NCBI GenBank assembly: GCA_963772375.1
Contig: CAVYXG010000004.1
Span: 1-64,000, forward strand
Source of the DNA: DATBHM01 sp963772375
Lineage (GTDB): Bacteria > Actinomycetota > UBA4738 > JACQTL01
DNA length: 64,000 nt
Direction of reading: 5' to 3'
A program made the position numbers and the translations under genes. This document shows, in pieces, positions 26,305 through 35,156 of this stretch (position 1 is the first letter of the stretch; every line of letters begins with the position of its first letter). The notes beneath the pieces are model-generated. The model ran no database searches. It saw nothing but the letters and a program-made list of their open reading frames with translations, and was not told the origin of the DNA.

Positions 26305-27147
26305 GTGCCCACCGACGACCTCGAGCAGCCGAACCCCGAGCCGCGCGTCGTCGCCGTCACCGTCACCTACCGCCGCCCCGAGCTGCTCCCTCGGCTGCTC
26401 GACGCAGTCCGGACCCAGACCCGGCGGCCCGACAACTACCTGCTGATCGACAACGGCGGGGACGCCGAGCAACCGCCCGGGACCGAGGGCTGGCTGGAGA
26501 TCGTCCGGACCGGTTCGAACGTCGGCCCCGCCGGCGGGTACTCGATCGGGTTCCGGGAGGCGCTGCGTCGCAAGGCCGACCGCGTGTGGGTGCTCGACGA
26601 CGACGCCGTCCCCGACCGGGGCTGCCTCGAAGCCCTGCTGGCCGCCGGCGGCGACATCACGGTCCCCCGCCAGCGGCGCGAGGTCGGGACGCAGGAGTGG
26701 CTCCCCTGGGTGGGCGGGCTGTTCGACGCGGGGTGGGTCGCGAAGTGCGGCACGCCACGCGAGGACTACTTCATCTGGAGCGAGGACTACGAGTACGTGC
26801 TGCGCCTCCGGAACGCCGGCGCGCAGCTCGTCCGGCTTCACGGCGATCCAACGATCACCCACACCAACCCAATGAAGCACCGCCGGGGCGAGCCGCGCAC
26901 ATGGCGGCTGTACTACGACACGCGGAACTCGCTGCACTACCGGCTGCGCATGAAGCCGGCCACGTGGAGGACCCGGGCCCGTTCGGCCGTGGGCGTGGCC
27001 AAGACGGCGGCGGCGATCGTGGCGTTCGAACCGCACAAGCGACGTTCCCTGGGCCTGCTGCGCAAGGCGGTCGGCGATTACCGCCACGACCGCATGGGCA
27101 AGCGGGTCGACCCCGAGACCTGGAACCGTGAGGCCGCCGCCACCTAG
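26305..27147 (+). CDS. Family 2 glycosyltransferase
   Basis: 280 residues from GTG 26305, which is preceded by GGAG. GT-A fold: 'VAVTVTYRRPELLPRLLDAV' at the N terminus, 'NVGPAGGYSIGF', a DDD metal-binding motif at residues 98-100 ('WVLDDDAVP'), and 'EDYFIWSEDYEYVLRLRNAG' as the acceptor/catalytic-base region. The layout resembles the rhamnosyl/galactofuranosyl-transferase-like branch of GT2. It transfers a nucleotide-activated sugar; donor and acceptor are unknown. It is flanked by two sulfotransferases, and its stop shares a CTAG with the stop of the convergent one. Confidence 0.85.
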   Translation: MPTDDLEQPNPEPRVVAVTVTYRRPELLPRLLDAVRTQTRRPDNYLLIDNGGDAEQPPGTEGWLEIVRTGSNVGPAGGYSIGFREALRRKADRVWVLDDDAVPDRGCLEALLAAGGDITVPRQRREVGTQEWLPWVGGLFDAGWVAKCGTPREDYFIWSEDYEYVLRLRNAGAQLVRLHGDPTITHTNPMKHRRGEPRTWRLYYDTRNSLHYRLRMKPATWRTRARSAVGVAKTAAAIVAFEPHKRRSLGLLRKAVGDYRHDRMGKRVDPETWNREAAAT

Positions 27148-28100
27148 ATCCGCCGGTGCCCCCGCAGGGAGAACTTCAGTCGCCGGGCCAGGTGGCGCCG
27201 GGCCCGTCGCGACGCCGCCACCTGGGCGCGCCGACGGGCCTCCCTCGGCGGATCGGGCACCGCGCGTTCGTACCCCAGTTCCTCCAGCAGGTCCCCCGCC
27301 GCGGCCTCGACCGCCTCGAGGTCATCGCGCGGGAGGTCGCGGCGCCAGTCCCGGACGGCGGCCGGCGCGGTCGCGGCCCGCGAGTGCAGACCGTCCGCCC
27401 GGCCCGGGATCCGGCCGGCGGCAATCTCCGAGTGGCGCAGCATGGCGTCCGAGAACGGCAGGCCAACGAACTCGCCGACCTCGCGCAGCACGGGCTCGGG
27501 ATCGGCGACCAGGCGTTCGTACCGCACCTCGAGGTACCGGTGCGCGCCGATCTCCGCTCCGGCCCGGCGCCCCCGCAGGACGCGTTCCCGCCACTGGAGG
27601 GCGCCGTTCAGCACACTCCCGGGACCCCACCTCACCTCGGCCAGCGACATGGCCACGTTCCGGCCGTCGCGGATCAGATGGACGAACCGTGCCTCCGGGA
27701 AGATGCCCCCGAGCACCCGGATGTGCTGCACGTAGGCCGGCGTCTTGTCGGCGTAGCGTTCCTTGCCGTGCATTCGCGCATAGCCGCGATAGACCTTCCG
27801 CATGGCTTCCGCGAAGTCGACGTCGTCCTCCCGCCGCATGGCCGTCGCGAGCTCCTTCGGCGGCATCCCCCAGGCCCGGAACCACCGGGAGCCGGCCAGG
27901 TCGTTCGCGAGCGCGATCGTGTTGTAGCGTTCGCCGTCCTTCGGCTCGTAGCGCTTGCGCCGGCGGTACAGATCGATGATGAAGTACGACTCCGGCGGGA
28001 CGGCCAAGTCCGGATGCGCGTCGAGCATCAACCGGAACAGGGTCGTGCCCGATCGCTCGGAGCCGACCAGGAACGGGAACGGTGGGCGGGGTGAGGACAC
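27144..28100 (-). CDS. PAPS-dependent sulfotransferase
   Basis: 318 residues with the same architecture as the gene at 25,223: 'LVGSERSGTTLFRLMLDAHP' for the 5'-phosphosulfate loop and 'FVHLIRDGRNVAMSLAE' for the 3'-phosphate site. The C-terminal tail is Arg-rich ('ARRHLARRLKFSLRGHRRI'), suggesting peripheral membrane contact. Its TAG (27,144-27,146) overlaps the TAG of the convergent glycosyltransferase within one CTAG. With its paralog it probably acts on the glycan made by the glycosyltransferase between them. Confidence 0.85.
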   Translation of the reverse strand: MSSPRPPFPFLVGSERSGTTLFRLMLDAHPDLAVPPESYFIIDLYRRRKRYEPKDGERYNTIALANDLAGSRWFRAWGMPPKELATAMRREDDVDFAEAMRKVYRGYARMHGKERYADKTPAYVQHIRVLGGIFPEARFVHLIRDGRNVAMSLAEVRWGPGSVLNGALQWRERVLRGRRAGAEIGAHRYLEVRYERLVADPEPVLREVGEFVGLPFSDAMLRHSEIAAGRIPGRADGLHSRAATAPAAVRDWRRDLPRDDLEAVEAAAGDLLEELGYERAVPDPPREARRRAQVAASRRARRHLARRLKFSLRGHRRI

Positions 28101-28164
28101 TCGCCGTCACCCTATCGCCCCCGGATACGTGCTCCGCAAGCACCTCCGGCGTGATTCTCGGCTG

Positions 28165-28596
28165 TCACGTCCCGGATGAACCGAACCCCCCGTGCCCGCG
28201 TTCGGACCCGGGGAGCTCGTCGACCCACACGGGTTCCATCTCCGGCACCTCGACCACCACGAGCTGCGCGATGCGGTCCCCCCTGCGGATGGTCACCGCC
28301 TCCACAGGGTCGAGGTTGACGACCGCGCAGGTGACCTCGCCGCGATAGCCCGCGTCGATCAGTCCGGGCGAGTTCGCCAGCGTGAGCCCCCGCTTCGACG
28401 CGAGACCGCTCCGGGGCAGCACTAGGCCGGCGTGGCCCTCCGGGATCGCCACGGCCAGGCCGGTCGGGATCATGGCCCGGCTGCCGGGCTCTACGGTGGC
28501 GTCGACCGCCGACGACAGGTCGAGCCCCGCGTCGCCGGGCCGGGCATACGCGGGCAGACTGGCGTCGGGGTCGAGCCGTCGGAACTCCAGCCGCAT
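28165..28596 (-). CDS. dut: dUTP diphosphatase
   Basis: A complete 143-residue trimeric dUTPase with the conserved motifs in order: 'ARPGDAGLDL' (1), 'PRSGLASKRGL' (2), 'NSPGLIDAGYRGEV' with the catalytic Asp and Tyr (3), 'RGDRIAQLVV' (4) and the Gly-rich 'GSERGHGGFGSSG' tail (5). It hydrolyses dUTP to dUMP and pyrophosphate, keeping uracil out of DNA and feeding dTMP synthesis. The next gene downstream starts a different functional group. Confidence 0.95.
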   Translation of the reverse strand: MRLEFRRLDPDASLPAYARPGDAGLDLSSAVDATVEPGSRAMIPTGLAVAIPEGHAGLVLPRSGLASKRGLTLANSPGLIDAGYRGEVTCAVVNLDPVEAVTIRRGDRIAQLVVVEVPEMEPVWVDELPGSERGHGGFGSSGT

Positions 28597-28608
28597 CGCC
28601 GGGTGAGC

Positions 28609-29979
28609 CTACCGGGCGACCGGGTGCCGGAAGTACGCCCGGGCCTGGATGCGCAGGTACCCGCCGTCGTCGTCCGGCCAGTGGCTCACGTGGTCGTCGC
28701 AGACCCGGCCGGTGGAGACGCCGTTCGTCGTGCAGATGACCGGCGGGTTGGTGATCCCGTCGCCGTCGGCGTCGACGTGCGTCGTCGACGGGTTCCCCCG
28801 GCCGAACAGCAGCGCGACCACGCCGGCCGTGCGGAGCTCACCGATGTGATGGAGGAGGTACTCGGCCCGATTGTCCTGGGTGTGGCCGGGCGCGCCGTTC
28901 TCCGTCCGGAAGAACTGGTTCCCCTCGGGGATCTGCCAGACGACCACCGGGCGGTTCGTCGCGGCGTGGATCGCGCCGACGTAGCGCTCCCACCGGTGGA
29001 AGTTCGGGAACGTTCGGTTGCGCCGGTCCCACCAGATCCCGCTGACCCCGGCATCCCGGTCGGCCACGTCGTTGAACACGAGGTCGTACGACGTCGTGTC
29101 GGCGCGGCCCGAGTGCACGCCCGCAGCGTTCGCGAACGCGGCCACCTTCCGGCCGAGCGCACCCGCGTCGATGTCGCTCACGGTGTACGAGCCGATGTCG
29201 AACAGGGACGCCCAGTCGCTCACGTGGAACGCGAGGAGCACGTTGGGTGCGTAGCGGTCGCGCAGGTGGAGCAGCGCGAGGTTGAATCCCCGGTAGGTGT
29301 CCTCGTAGCCCCGCGCCGCGGCGAACCCACTGGACGACACGGCGGCGCGGAGATTCGACGGGTCGTTCGACTTCCCGGTGCAGTGACCGGAGCAGTCGCC
29401 GCCGGGCAGGACCGCCTGCTCCGCGTAGCCCGAGAGGTCCGGTTCGACGTGGACGATCGCCGGCCGGCCGAACCCGTGGATCCCGCCGTGCGTGCCCGGA
29501 CCGAGCCGCTCCATGAGCTTGGCGAAGTCCGCGAAGTACGCCTTCATCACAGCGGGCGAGTTCAGGTTGGCGAGGTCGCGCTGGGCCTCGCCACACGCGT
29601 CGCACGGGCCGTTCGACCGCAGCAGCATGTAGTAGGTGAACACCGGCAGGTACCCGTGCGAGTGCGCCCCCTGCGCGTACCACAGCGGGAACTGCGCCTT
29701 GTCGTTCCAGGTCTGCCAGCCGTTCCCTGTGTTCACGCCGGCCGAGAGGTACTGGTAGGCGAAGTCCCACGGGACCTTCGAATCGGGCATCCACCCGTAC
29801 AGGCCGGACGCGTCGGGCGCGGCGCTGAGCCCGATCCCGAAGTGGTCCGGGAGGGCGAGCGTCCTCGACCCCGAGAGGGTCGCGTCCCGACCGGTTGCGC
29901 CCGCCGGACCCGGTCCGGTCATCGCGACGACCAGCACCGTGAGCGCGGCAACCGAGCTCAGGACCGGACGGCGCGTCAT
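28609..29979 (-). CDS. Secreted protein, possible TIM-barrel hydrolase
   Basis: About 456 residues from the ATG at 29979, with a clear signal peptide ('VAALTVLVVAMTGPGPAGA'). The body contains 'HFGIGLSAAPDASGLYGWMP', 'YLPVFTYYMLL', 'AIVHVEPDLSGYA', 'LLAFHVSDWASLFDIG', 'VFNDVADRDAG', 'RPVVVWQIPEGNQ' and 'GVVALLFGRGN', alternating strand-like acidic segments that suggest a glycoside-hydrolase-like beta/alpha barrel. Paired cysteines ('CDACGE', 'CSGHC') may form disulphides. I do not recognise a numbered family, and the catalytic role is inference. Confidence 0.65.
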   Translation of the reverse strand: MTRRPVLSSVAALTVLVVAMTGPGPAGATGRDATLSGSRTLALPDHFGIGLSAAPDASGLYGWMPDSKVPWDFAYQYLSAGVNTGNGWQTWNDKAQFPLWYAQGAHSHGYLPVFTYYMLLRSNGPCDACGEAQRDLANLNSPAVMKAYFADFAKLMERLGPGTHGGIHGFGRPAIVHVEPDLSGYAEQAVLPGGDCSGHCTGKSNDPSNLRAAVSSSGFAAARGYEDTYRGFNLALLHLRDRYAPNVLLAFHVSDWASLFDIGSYTVSDIDAGALGRKVAAFANAAGVHSGRADTTSYDLVFNDVADRDAGVSGIWWDRRNRTFPNFHRWERYVGAIHAATNRPVVVWQIPEGNQFFRTENGAPGHTQDNRAEYLLHHIGELRTAGVVALLFGRGNPSTTHVDADGDGITNPPVICTTNGVSTGRVCDDHVSHWPDDDGGYLRIQARAYFRHPVAR

Positions 29980-30012
29980 GACCACCGTATCGGCGCCGGA
30001 ACGGCCCGACCT

Positions 30013-30387
30013 TCAATCCCCGGTTGGCTCGAGGAACTCCAGCCGGTTCCCGAAGTTATCGAACCCGTAGCAGCGATCGTGCCCTTCGAGCTGCTCGTTG
30101 TCCTGCACCTCGAACCCGCCCTCGACGAGCTTCGTCCGGAGCTCCGCGAGCCCGGTGACGAGGATGGCTGGATGGGCCTTGCGCGCCGGTCGGAAGTCCT
30201 GTTCCACACCGAGATGGATCTCGAGCCCGCCGTCCGCCGAGCGGAACCAGCACCCCCCGCGGCCGCGGAGGTGCTCCGGTTTGATGACCTCCGCGAGGCC
30301 GAGCACGCCGCCGTAGAACGAACGCGCGTCGTCCTCACGGCCGGCCGGCATCGCCACCTGCACGTGGTGCAGCCCGGTCAGTCGCAT
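30013..30387 (-). CDS. VOC-family (glyoxalase-like) protein
   Basis: A 124-residue single vicinal-oxygen-chelate domain pair: 'GLHHVQVAMPAGREDDARSF' with the first metal-ligand His, 'LEIHLGVEQDF' with the second, and 'CYGFDNFGNRLEFLEP' with the final Glu. Such proteins act as lyases, dioxygenases, isomerases or antibiotic-binding proteins, so the reaction cannot be chosen here. It is transcribed away from the aldo/keto reductase; the 138 bp between them should hold both promoters, but I saw no clear motif. Confidence 0.85.
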   Translation of the reverse strand: MRLTGLHHVQVAMPAGREDDARSFYGGVLGLAEVIKPEHLRGRGGCWFRSADGGLEIHLGVEQDFRPARKAHPAILVTGLAELRTKLVEGGFEVQDNEQLEGHDRCYGFDNFGNRLEFLEPTGD

Positions 30388-30525
30388 CGACTCGAACCTA
30401 CCGGATGCGCGCGGTCATGCGCTCACGTGCACGCTGATCGAGTACCGGTCGCGCCGTTCAGACTCTGATCGTCGATCACGCCGTCGAGCATCCCAACGAG
30501 CGAACCGCCGTGGTTGACTGCAGGC

Positions 30526-31521
30526 GTGGAACGACGACCGCTCGGCGCGACAGGGCTGACCGTGACGCCGATGGGGCTCGGCCTGGCCGCCCTCGGCCGG
30601 CCCGCGTACATCAATCTCGGTCACGAGCTCGACCTCGGGAGCGACCGCGGGGTCGAGGCGGTCGAACGCCACGCATACGAGGTGCTCGATGCCGCGTGGG
30701 AGGCCGGCGTCCGGTACTTCGACGTGGCCCGCTCGTACGGGCGCGGGGAGGAGTTCCTCGGGCGCTGGCTCCACTCCCGGGAGATCCCGGCCGGCGCCGC
30801 GGTCGTGGGCTCGAAGTGGGGATACCGCTACGTGGGCGACTGGCGGGTCGACGCCGAGGTGCACGAGGTCAAGGACCACTCCGCCGCGGTCCTCGCGGAG
30901 CAGTGGCCGCAGAGCCGCGCCCTGCTCGGCACCCACCTCGCCCTGTACCAGGTCCACTCCGCGACGCTCGATAGCGGCGTGCTCCGGGACCGGGCGGTCC
31001 TCGAGATGCTGGCGCGCCTCCGGACCGAACAGGGCGTGCTCGTCGGCGTCACGACGAGCGGACCGCGGCAGGCCGAGACGGTCCGTGCGGCGCTCGACGT
31101 CCGGGTCGACGGGTTCGCGCCGTTCGCCTGCGTCCAGGCCACGTGGAACGTCCTGGAACCCTCCGTGGGTCCCGCGCTCGCCGAAGCCCACGAGGCGGGC
31201 TGGGGCGTGATCGTGAAGGAGGGCGTGGCCAACGGCCGCCTCACCGACCGCGAGCGCGATCCGGAGATCCTCGACCGCCGCGCCCCGCTCGACCGCCTGG
31301 CGGCAGCCTGGGGAGTCGGTGTCGACGCGATCGCCCTCGCCGTCGCGAGCTCGCAGCCCTGGGCCGACGTGGTGCTGTCCGGAGCGGCCACCCTCGGCCA
31401 GCTCCGGAGCAACATACGAGCGCTCGACCTCCCACCCGAAGCCGCCGGCGTCGACGTCGGGACCACGGCCCTCGTCCCCGGGGACTACTGGGACCGCCGT
31501 TCGACGCTCGCCTGGACCTGA
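30526..31521 (+). CDS. Aldo/keto reductase
   Basis: About 331 residues from GTG 30526 (an alternative TTG lies at 30514; neither has a strong ribosome site). The catalytic tetrad is visible: Asp and Tyr in 'YFDVARSYGRGEE', Lys in 'GSKWGY' and His in 'YQVHSATLD'. The protein ends with the NADPH-binding part ('VVLSGAATLGQLRSN'). It reduces aldehydes or ketones with NADPH, substrate unknown. It converges on nrdJ, with a strong hairpin between. Confidence 0.85.
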   Translation: MERRPLGATGLTVTPMGLGLAALGRPAYINLGHELDLGSDRGVEAVERHAYEVLDAAWEAGVRYFDVARSYGRGEEFLGRWLHSREIPAGAAVVGSKWGYRYVGDWRVDAEVHEVKDHSAAVLAEQWPQSRALLGTHLALYQVHSATLDSGVLRDRAVLEMLARLRTEQGVLVGVTTSGPRQAETVRAALDVRVDGFAPFACVQATWNVLEPSVGPALAEAHEAGWGVIVKEGVANGRLTDRERDPEILDRRAPLDRLAAAWGVGVDAIALAVASSQPWADVVLSGAATLGQLRSNIRALDLPPEAAGVDVGTTALVPGDYWDRRSTLAWT

Positions 31522-31545
31522 CGAGCGACCGAGCCTCGCGATGAG

Positions 31546-31574
31546 CGAGCCGGGCCCCGAGAGGGCCCGGCTCG
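31546..31574. terminator. Bidirectional hairpin between AKR and nrdJ
   Basis: A perfect 12-bp stem, CGAGCCGGGCCC/GGGCCCGGCTCG, with a CGAGA loop, lying between convergent stop codons. There is no U-run on either strand, as is common for high-GC actinobacterial terminators. It probably ends both transcripts. Confidence 0.7.
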
Positions 31575-31604
31575 CGATGTTCGGGAAGGGAACTCCCCGG
31601 GCCG

Positions 31605-34367
31605 CTACGAGCAGCCGGAGGTCGAGCCGCAGCTGTTGCACACGTAGCAGCTGCCGGCCGGCTGCATCTTCGAGCCGCACGAGTAGCAGAGCGGCGCGTC
31701 AACGGCCTTCGACTCGGGCATCGAGGTCAGGTTGATCAGCCGCGGCTGGACCGGCTCCGCCGCCGCCGTCGCGGTGGGCGCGGGAGCCGGCTCGGCCGGC
31801 GCGTACTCCGCGGCTGCCGAGCCGTCCTCGATCGCCGCCTTGCGTTCCTCGATCGACTTGATCCCGAGCGCCTCGCGCTGCTCCAGCGGCAGGTACTCGA
31901 TCGCGAGCCGCCGGAAGATGTAGTCCATCAGCGAGGACGCGAACCGGATGTCGCGGTCGTTCGTGATGCCGGACGGCTCGAATCGCATGTTCACGAACTT
32001 CTGGACGTAGTCCGCGAGCGGCACGCCGTACTGCAGGCCGACCGACACCGCGATCGAGAACGCGTCCATGAGCCCGGCGAGCGTCGAGCCCTGCTTCGAC
32101 ACCTTCAGGAAGATCTCGCCGATGCCGTCGTCCGGGTACTCGCCGGCGGTGATGTACCCCTCGGACTCGCCGACCTGGAACGAGAACGTCTTGGCGGGGC
32201 GGACCGACGGGAGGCGCTTCTTCTGCGACCAGGGGATCACCCCGGGCGCTTCCGAAGGCGCGGTGGCCTTCTTCTCCGCCGAGAGCGGCTGCGCCACCTT
32301 GCAGTTGTTCCGGTAGATCGCGACGGCCTTCAGCCCGAGCTTCCAGCCCTCGACGAACAGCTGCTCGACCTCCTCGACCGTGGCCTCCTCCGGCATGTTC
32401 ACCGTCTTGGAGATCGCGCCCGAGATGAACGGCTGCACGGCCCCCATCATCCGGACGTGGCCCATGTAGTGGATCGCCCGGTCACCCATGGAGGTGTCGA
32501 ACACCGGCAGGTGCTCGGCCTTGAGGTGCGGCGCCTCCGCGACCGAGTTGTGCTCGGCGATGTACTCGACGACGTCGGTGGCCTGCTCGGCCGTGTAGCC
32601 CAGCCGCCGCAGCGCCCGTGGGATGGTCTGGTTGACGATCCGCATGGTCCCGCCGCCCACCAGCTTCTTCTGCTTGACCAGCGCGAGGTCGGGCTCGATG
32701 CCGGTGGTGTCGCAGTCCATCATCAGCCCGATGGTGCCGGTCGGCGCCAGCACCGAGGCCTGCGCATTGCGGTAGCCGTGCTGCTCCCCCAGAGCGACGG
32801 CCTCGTCCCAGGACGTCTTGGCCGCGGTGAGCACGGCCTCCGGCACCAGCTCGGCGTCGATGTGGTCGGCCGCCGCGCGGTGCTTGCGCATCACCCGGAG
32901 CATGGCGTCGCGATTGGGCGCGTAGCCGGCGAACGGCCCGGTGTGCGCCGCGATCTTCGCCGACGTCGCGTACGCGTGGCCGGTCATGATTGCCGTCAGC
33001 GCGCCGGCCCAGGCCCGGCCGCCGTCGGAGTCGTACGGGAGCCCCCGCGCCATCAGCAGCGCGCCGAGGTTGGCGTAGCCGAGACCGAGCTGACGGAACG
33101 CCACCGCGTTGCGCCCGATCTTCTCGGTCGGGTAATCGGAGTTGCCGACGATGATCTCCTGTGCCGTGAACACGACCTCGATCGCGTGCCGGTACGAGGC
33201 GACGTCGAAGTTGCCGTCCGCGTCCGCGAACTTCAGCAGGTTGAGCGACGCCAGGTTGCAGGCGCTGTTGTCGAGATGCATGTACTCGGAGCACGGGTTG
33301 GACGCATTGATCCGCCCAGAGGCCGGGCACGTGTGCCACTCGTTGATCGTGGTGTCGTACTGCATCCCGGGGTCGGCGCACTCCCACGCGGCCTGCGCGA
33401 TCTCGCGCATGAGGTCGCGCGCGCGGACCGTGTCCACCGCCTCGCCGGTCGTGACGGCCTTGAGCTTCCAGTCCTGGTCGTTCTCGTAGGCGTGGAGGAA
33501 CTCGTCCGTCACGCGAACCGAGTTGTTGGCGTTCTGGTACTGGATCGAGTTGCTGTCCTTGCCGTCGAGGTCCATGTCGAACCCGGCGTCGCGCAGGGCC
33601 CGGGCCTTCTTCTCCTCCTGGGCCTTGCACCAGATGAAGTCGCCGACGTCCGGGTGGTCGACGTTCAGGATGACCATCTTCGCCGCCCGCCGCGTCTTGC
33701 CGCCGGACTTGATCGTGCCGGCCGAGGCGTCGGCGCCGCGCATGAAGCTCACCGGGCCGGAGGCCGTCCCGCCGCCGCCGAGCTGTTCCTTCGACGAACG
33801 CAGCCGGGACAGGTTGATGCCCGAGCCGGAGCCGCCCTTGAAGATCGTCCCCTCCTCGACGTACCAGTTGAGGATCGAGGACATCGTGTCGTCGACCGCG
33901 AGGATGAAGCAGGCGGAACACTGCTGCGGTGTGTCCGGCACGCCCACGTTGAACCACACCGGCGAGTTGAAGGCGGCCTTCTGGTGCACCAGCAGGTGCG
34001 TGAGCTCCTCCGCGAACACCGTCGCGTCCTCGGTGGAGGCGAAGTACCCGTCGTCCTCGCCCCACCGGCGGATCGTGTCGACGACCCGGCCGATGAGCTG
34101 GCGGACGCTCGACTCCCGCTGCGGCGTGTCGAGTGGCCCCCGGAAGTACTTCTGGGCCACGATGTTGGTCGCGTTCTGCGACCACCCCTTGGGGAACTCC
34201 ACCCCGCGCTGCTCGAAGGCGTTGCCGCCCTCCTTGTAGTTCGGGATGACCGCGTCGCGGACCTCCCACTCCACCTCGTCGTACGGGTGCCTGCCCTCGG
34301 AGGTGAAGTGCCGGGCGAATGTGAGGCCGCGCTGCTCGGACTGGACGTCCCGCTCCCGTGTGGCCAC
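31605..34367 (-). CDS. nrdJ: Vitamin B12-dependent ribonucleotide reductase
   Basis: A 920-residue class II enzyme that reduces ribonucleotides to deoxyribonucleotides using adenosylcobalamin, without oxygen. Recognisable parts are 'SPVWFNVGVPD' and 'QQCSACFI' (active-site Cys), 'GGSGSGINLSRLRS', 'NPCSEYMHLDNSACNLASLN' (finger-loop Cys region), 'APTGTIGLMMDCDTTGIEPD', and a C-terminal zinc-ribbon-like tail with CYSCG and CYVCNSCG. Start GTG 34367 has AGGAGG upstream. Regulation by NrdR is indicated by a pair of NrdR boxes upstream and by nrdR as the next gene. No cobalamin riboswitch was seen. Confidence 0.95.
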   Translation of the reverse strand: MATRERDVQSEQRGLTFARHFTSEGRHPYDEVEWEVRDAVIPNYKEGGNAFEQRGVEFPKGWSQNATNIVAQKYFRGPLDTPQRESSVRQLIGRVVDTIRRWGEDDGYFASTEDATVFAEELTHLLVHQKAAFNSPVWFNVGVPDTPQQCSACFILAVDDTMSSILNWYVEEGTIFKGGSGSGINLSRLRSSKEQLGGGGTASGPVSFMRGADASAGTIKSGGKTRRAAKMVILNVDHPDVGDFIWCKAQEEKKARALRDAGFDMDLDGKDSNSIQYQNANNSVRVTDEFLHAYENDQDWKLKAVTTGEAVDTVRARDLMREIAQAAWECADPGMQYDTTINEWHTCPASGRINASNPCSEYMHLDNSACNLASLNLLKFADADGNFDVASYRHAIEVVFTAQEIIVGNSDYPTEKIGRNAVAFRQLGLGYANLGALLMARGLPYDSDGGRAWAGALTAIMTGHAYATSAKIAAHTGPFAGYAPNRDAMLRVMRKHRAAADHIDAELVPEAVLTAAKTSWDEAVALGEQHGYRNAQASVLAPTGTIGLMMDCDTTGIEPDLALVKQKKLVGGGTMRIVNQTIPRALRRLGYTAEQATDVVEYIAEHNSVAEAPHLKAEHLPVFDTSMGDRAIHYMGHVRMMGAVQPFISGAISKTVNMPEEATVEEVEQLFVEGWKLGLKAVAIYRNNCKVAQPLSAEKKATAPSEAPGVIPWSQKKRLPSVRPAKTFSFQVGESEGYITAGEYPDDGIGEIFLKVSKQGSTLAGLMDAFSIAVSVGLQYGVPLADYVQKFVNMRFEPSGITNDRDIRFASSLMDYIFRRLAIEYLPLEQREALGIKSIEERKAAIEDGSAAAEYAPAEPAPAPTATAAAEPVQPRLINLTSMPESKAVDAPLCYSCGSKMQPAGSCYVCNSCGSTSGCS

Positions 34368-34426
34368 TCGGGCCTCCTCTCTGGCTCAGCGGGGAAGGGT
34401 TACAGCGGTGTGATTACGACCGTCGG

Positions 34427-34455
34427 ATTCTTGTTCGGAGCACACCGCGTGTCAA
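34427..34455 (-). promoter_or_regulatory. Probable nrdJ promoter
   Basis: On the minus strand there is TTGACA (34,450-34,455), a 17-bp spacer and AAGAAT (34,427-34,432), about 60 bp before the nrdJ start. The -35 is perfect and the -10 is weak (4 of 6). Confidence 0.5.
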
Positions 34456-34471
34456 GCGGTTCGACGGATAT

Positions 34472-34521
34472 TGTCCCACATCTTGGGCCTGCGAGGCTCC
34501 CCAACCACAACATGTTGTGGT
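34472..34521 (-). promoter_or_regulatory. Pair of NrdR boxes upstream of nrdJ
   Basis: A perfect 18-bp palindrome, ACCACAACATGTTGTGGT (34,504-34,521), matches the NrdR box. A weaker one (34,472-34,489, around CCCACATCTTGGG) is centred 32 bp away. NrdR boxes come in pairs about three helical turns apart, as here. NrdR with bound (d)ATP would repress nrdJ. Confidence 0.7.
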
Positions 34522-34542
34522 CGCGGCCGACAGGCGTGTCGT

Positions 34543-35019
34543 TCAGGCTCTCGTTCGGCGCTTGGCCGGCTCACGCTTCTGGAGGGTCCCCAGCTCGCGT
34601 TCGAAGTCGGCCGCCTGCTGGAAGTCCTTGTAGACGCTGGCGAACCGCAGATAGGCGACCTGGTCGATCTTGGCCAGCATGGCGAGCACCTCGAGGCCGA
34701 CGTCCTCCGAGGTCACGACCGGGCCCTTGCGGCGGAGCCGTTCCTCGATCCGGGAGGCCACGTTCTGGACCTGCGCGGCCGTGACCGGGCGGTTGGTCAG
34801 CGCCTTCGAGATCCCCGCGACCACCTTGGCCCGGTCGTAGGGTTCCTTGGTCCCGTCGCGCTTGACCACCATGAGACCGAGGTCCTCGACCCGTTCGAAC
34901 GTGGTGAACCGCCGCTTGCAGGAGATGCACTCTCGCCGGCGCCGGATGGCCGTCCCCCGGTCGGACGTGCGGGAGTCGACCACGCGGTCGTTCTCCCTGC
35001 CGCACCACGGACAACGCAT
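34543..35019 (-). CDS. nrdR: Transcriptional repressor NrdR
   Basis: 158 residues. The N-terminal zinc ribbon uses Cys3, Cys6, Cys31, Cys34. The ATP-cone domain follows ('VVKRDGTKEPYDRAKVVAGI' ... 'VAYLRFASVYKDF'). It senses the (d)ATP pool and represses ribonucleotide reductase genes. The ATG at 35019 has GGAGGGGAG upstream. It lies directly upstream of nrdJ and next to the LysM gene and lexA, the same gene order as in mycobacteria (nrdR - chiZ - lexA). Confidence 0.95.
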   Translation of the reverse strand: MRCPWCGRENDRVVDSRTSDRGTAIRRRRECISCKRRFTTFERVEDLGLMVVKRDGTKEPYDRAKVVAGISKALTNRPVTAAQVQNVASRIEERLRRKGPVVTSEDVGLEVLAMLAKIDQVAYLRFASVYKDFQQAADFERELGTLQKREPAKRRTRA

Positions 35020-35064
35020 CCCGACCGGCTCCCCTCCTCGGGCGAACCCGCTGCCGGGTCCAAG

Positions 35065-35086
35065 CCACCACAAGATGTTGTGGTGG
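35065..35086 (-). promoter_or_regulatory. NrdR-box-like palindrome upstream of nrdR
   Basis: A near-perfect 22-bp palindrome (core CACAAGATGTTGTG, one mismatch) lies 45 bp before the nrdR start and resembles the box near nrdJ. It suggests that NrdR controls its own gene. I could not find a clear second box 31-32 bp away. Confidence 0.5.
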
Positions 35087-35156
35087 TCCGGACGGTAGCG
35101 AGCCGACGGCCAGCGCGTCAACGGGTGCTGGATCGTCCGGGCCGGGCGGGAGCCCG

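Noticed and set aside
34368..34542. Cobalamin riboswitch upstream of nrdJ
   Set aside because: No B12-box-like element or multi-stem fold was recognisable in 175 bp; the NrdR boxes explain regulation better.
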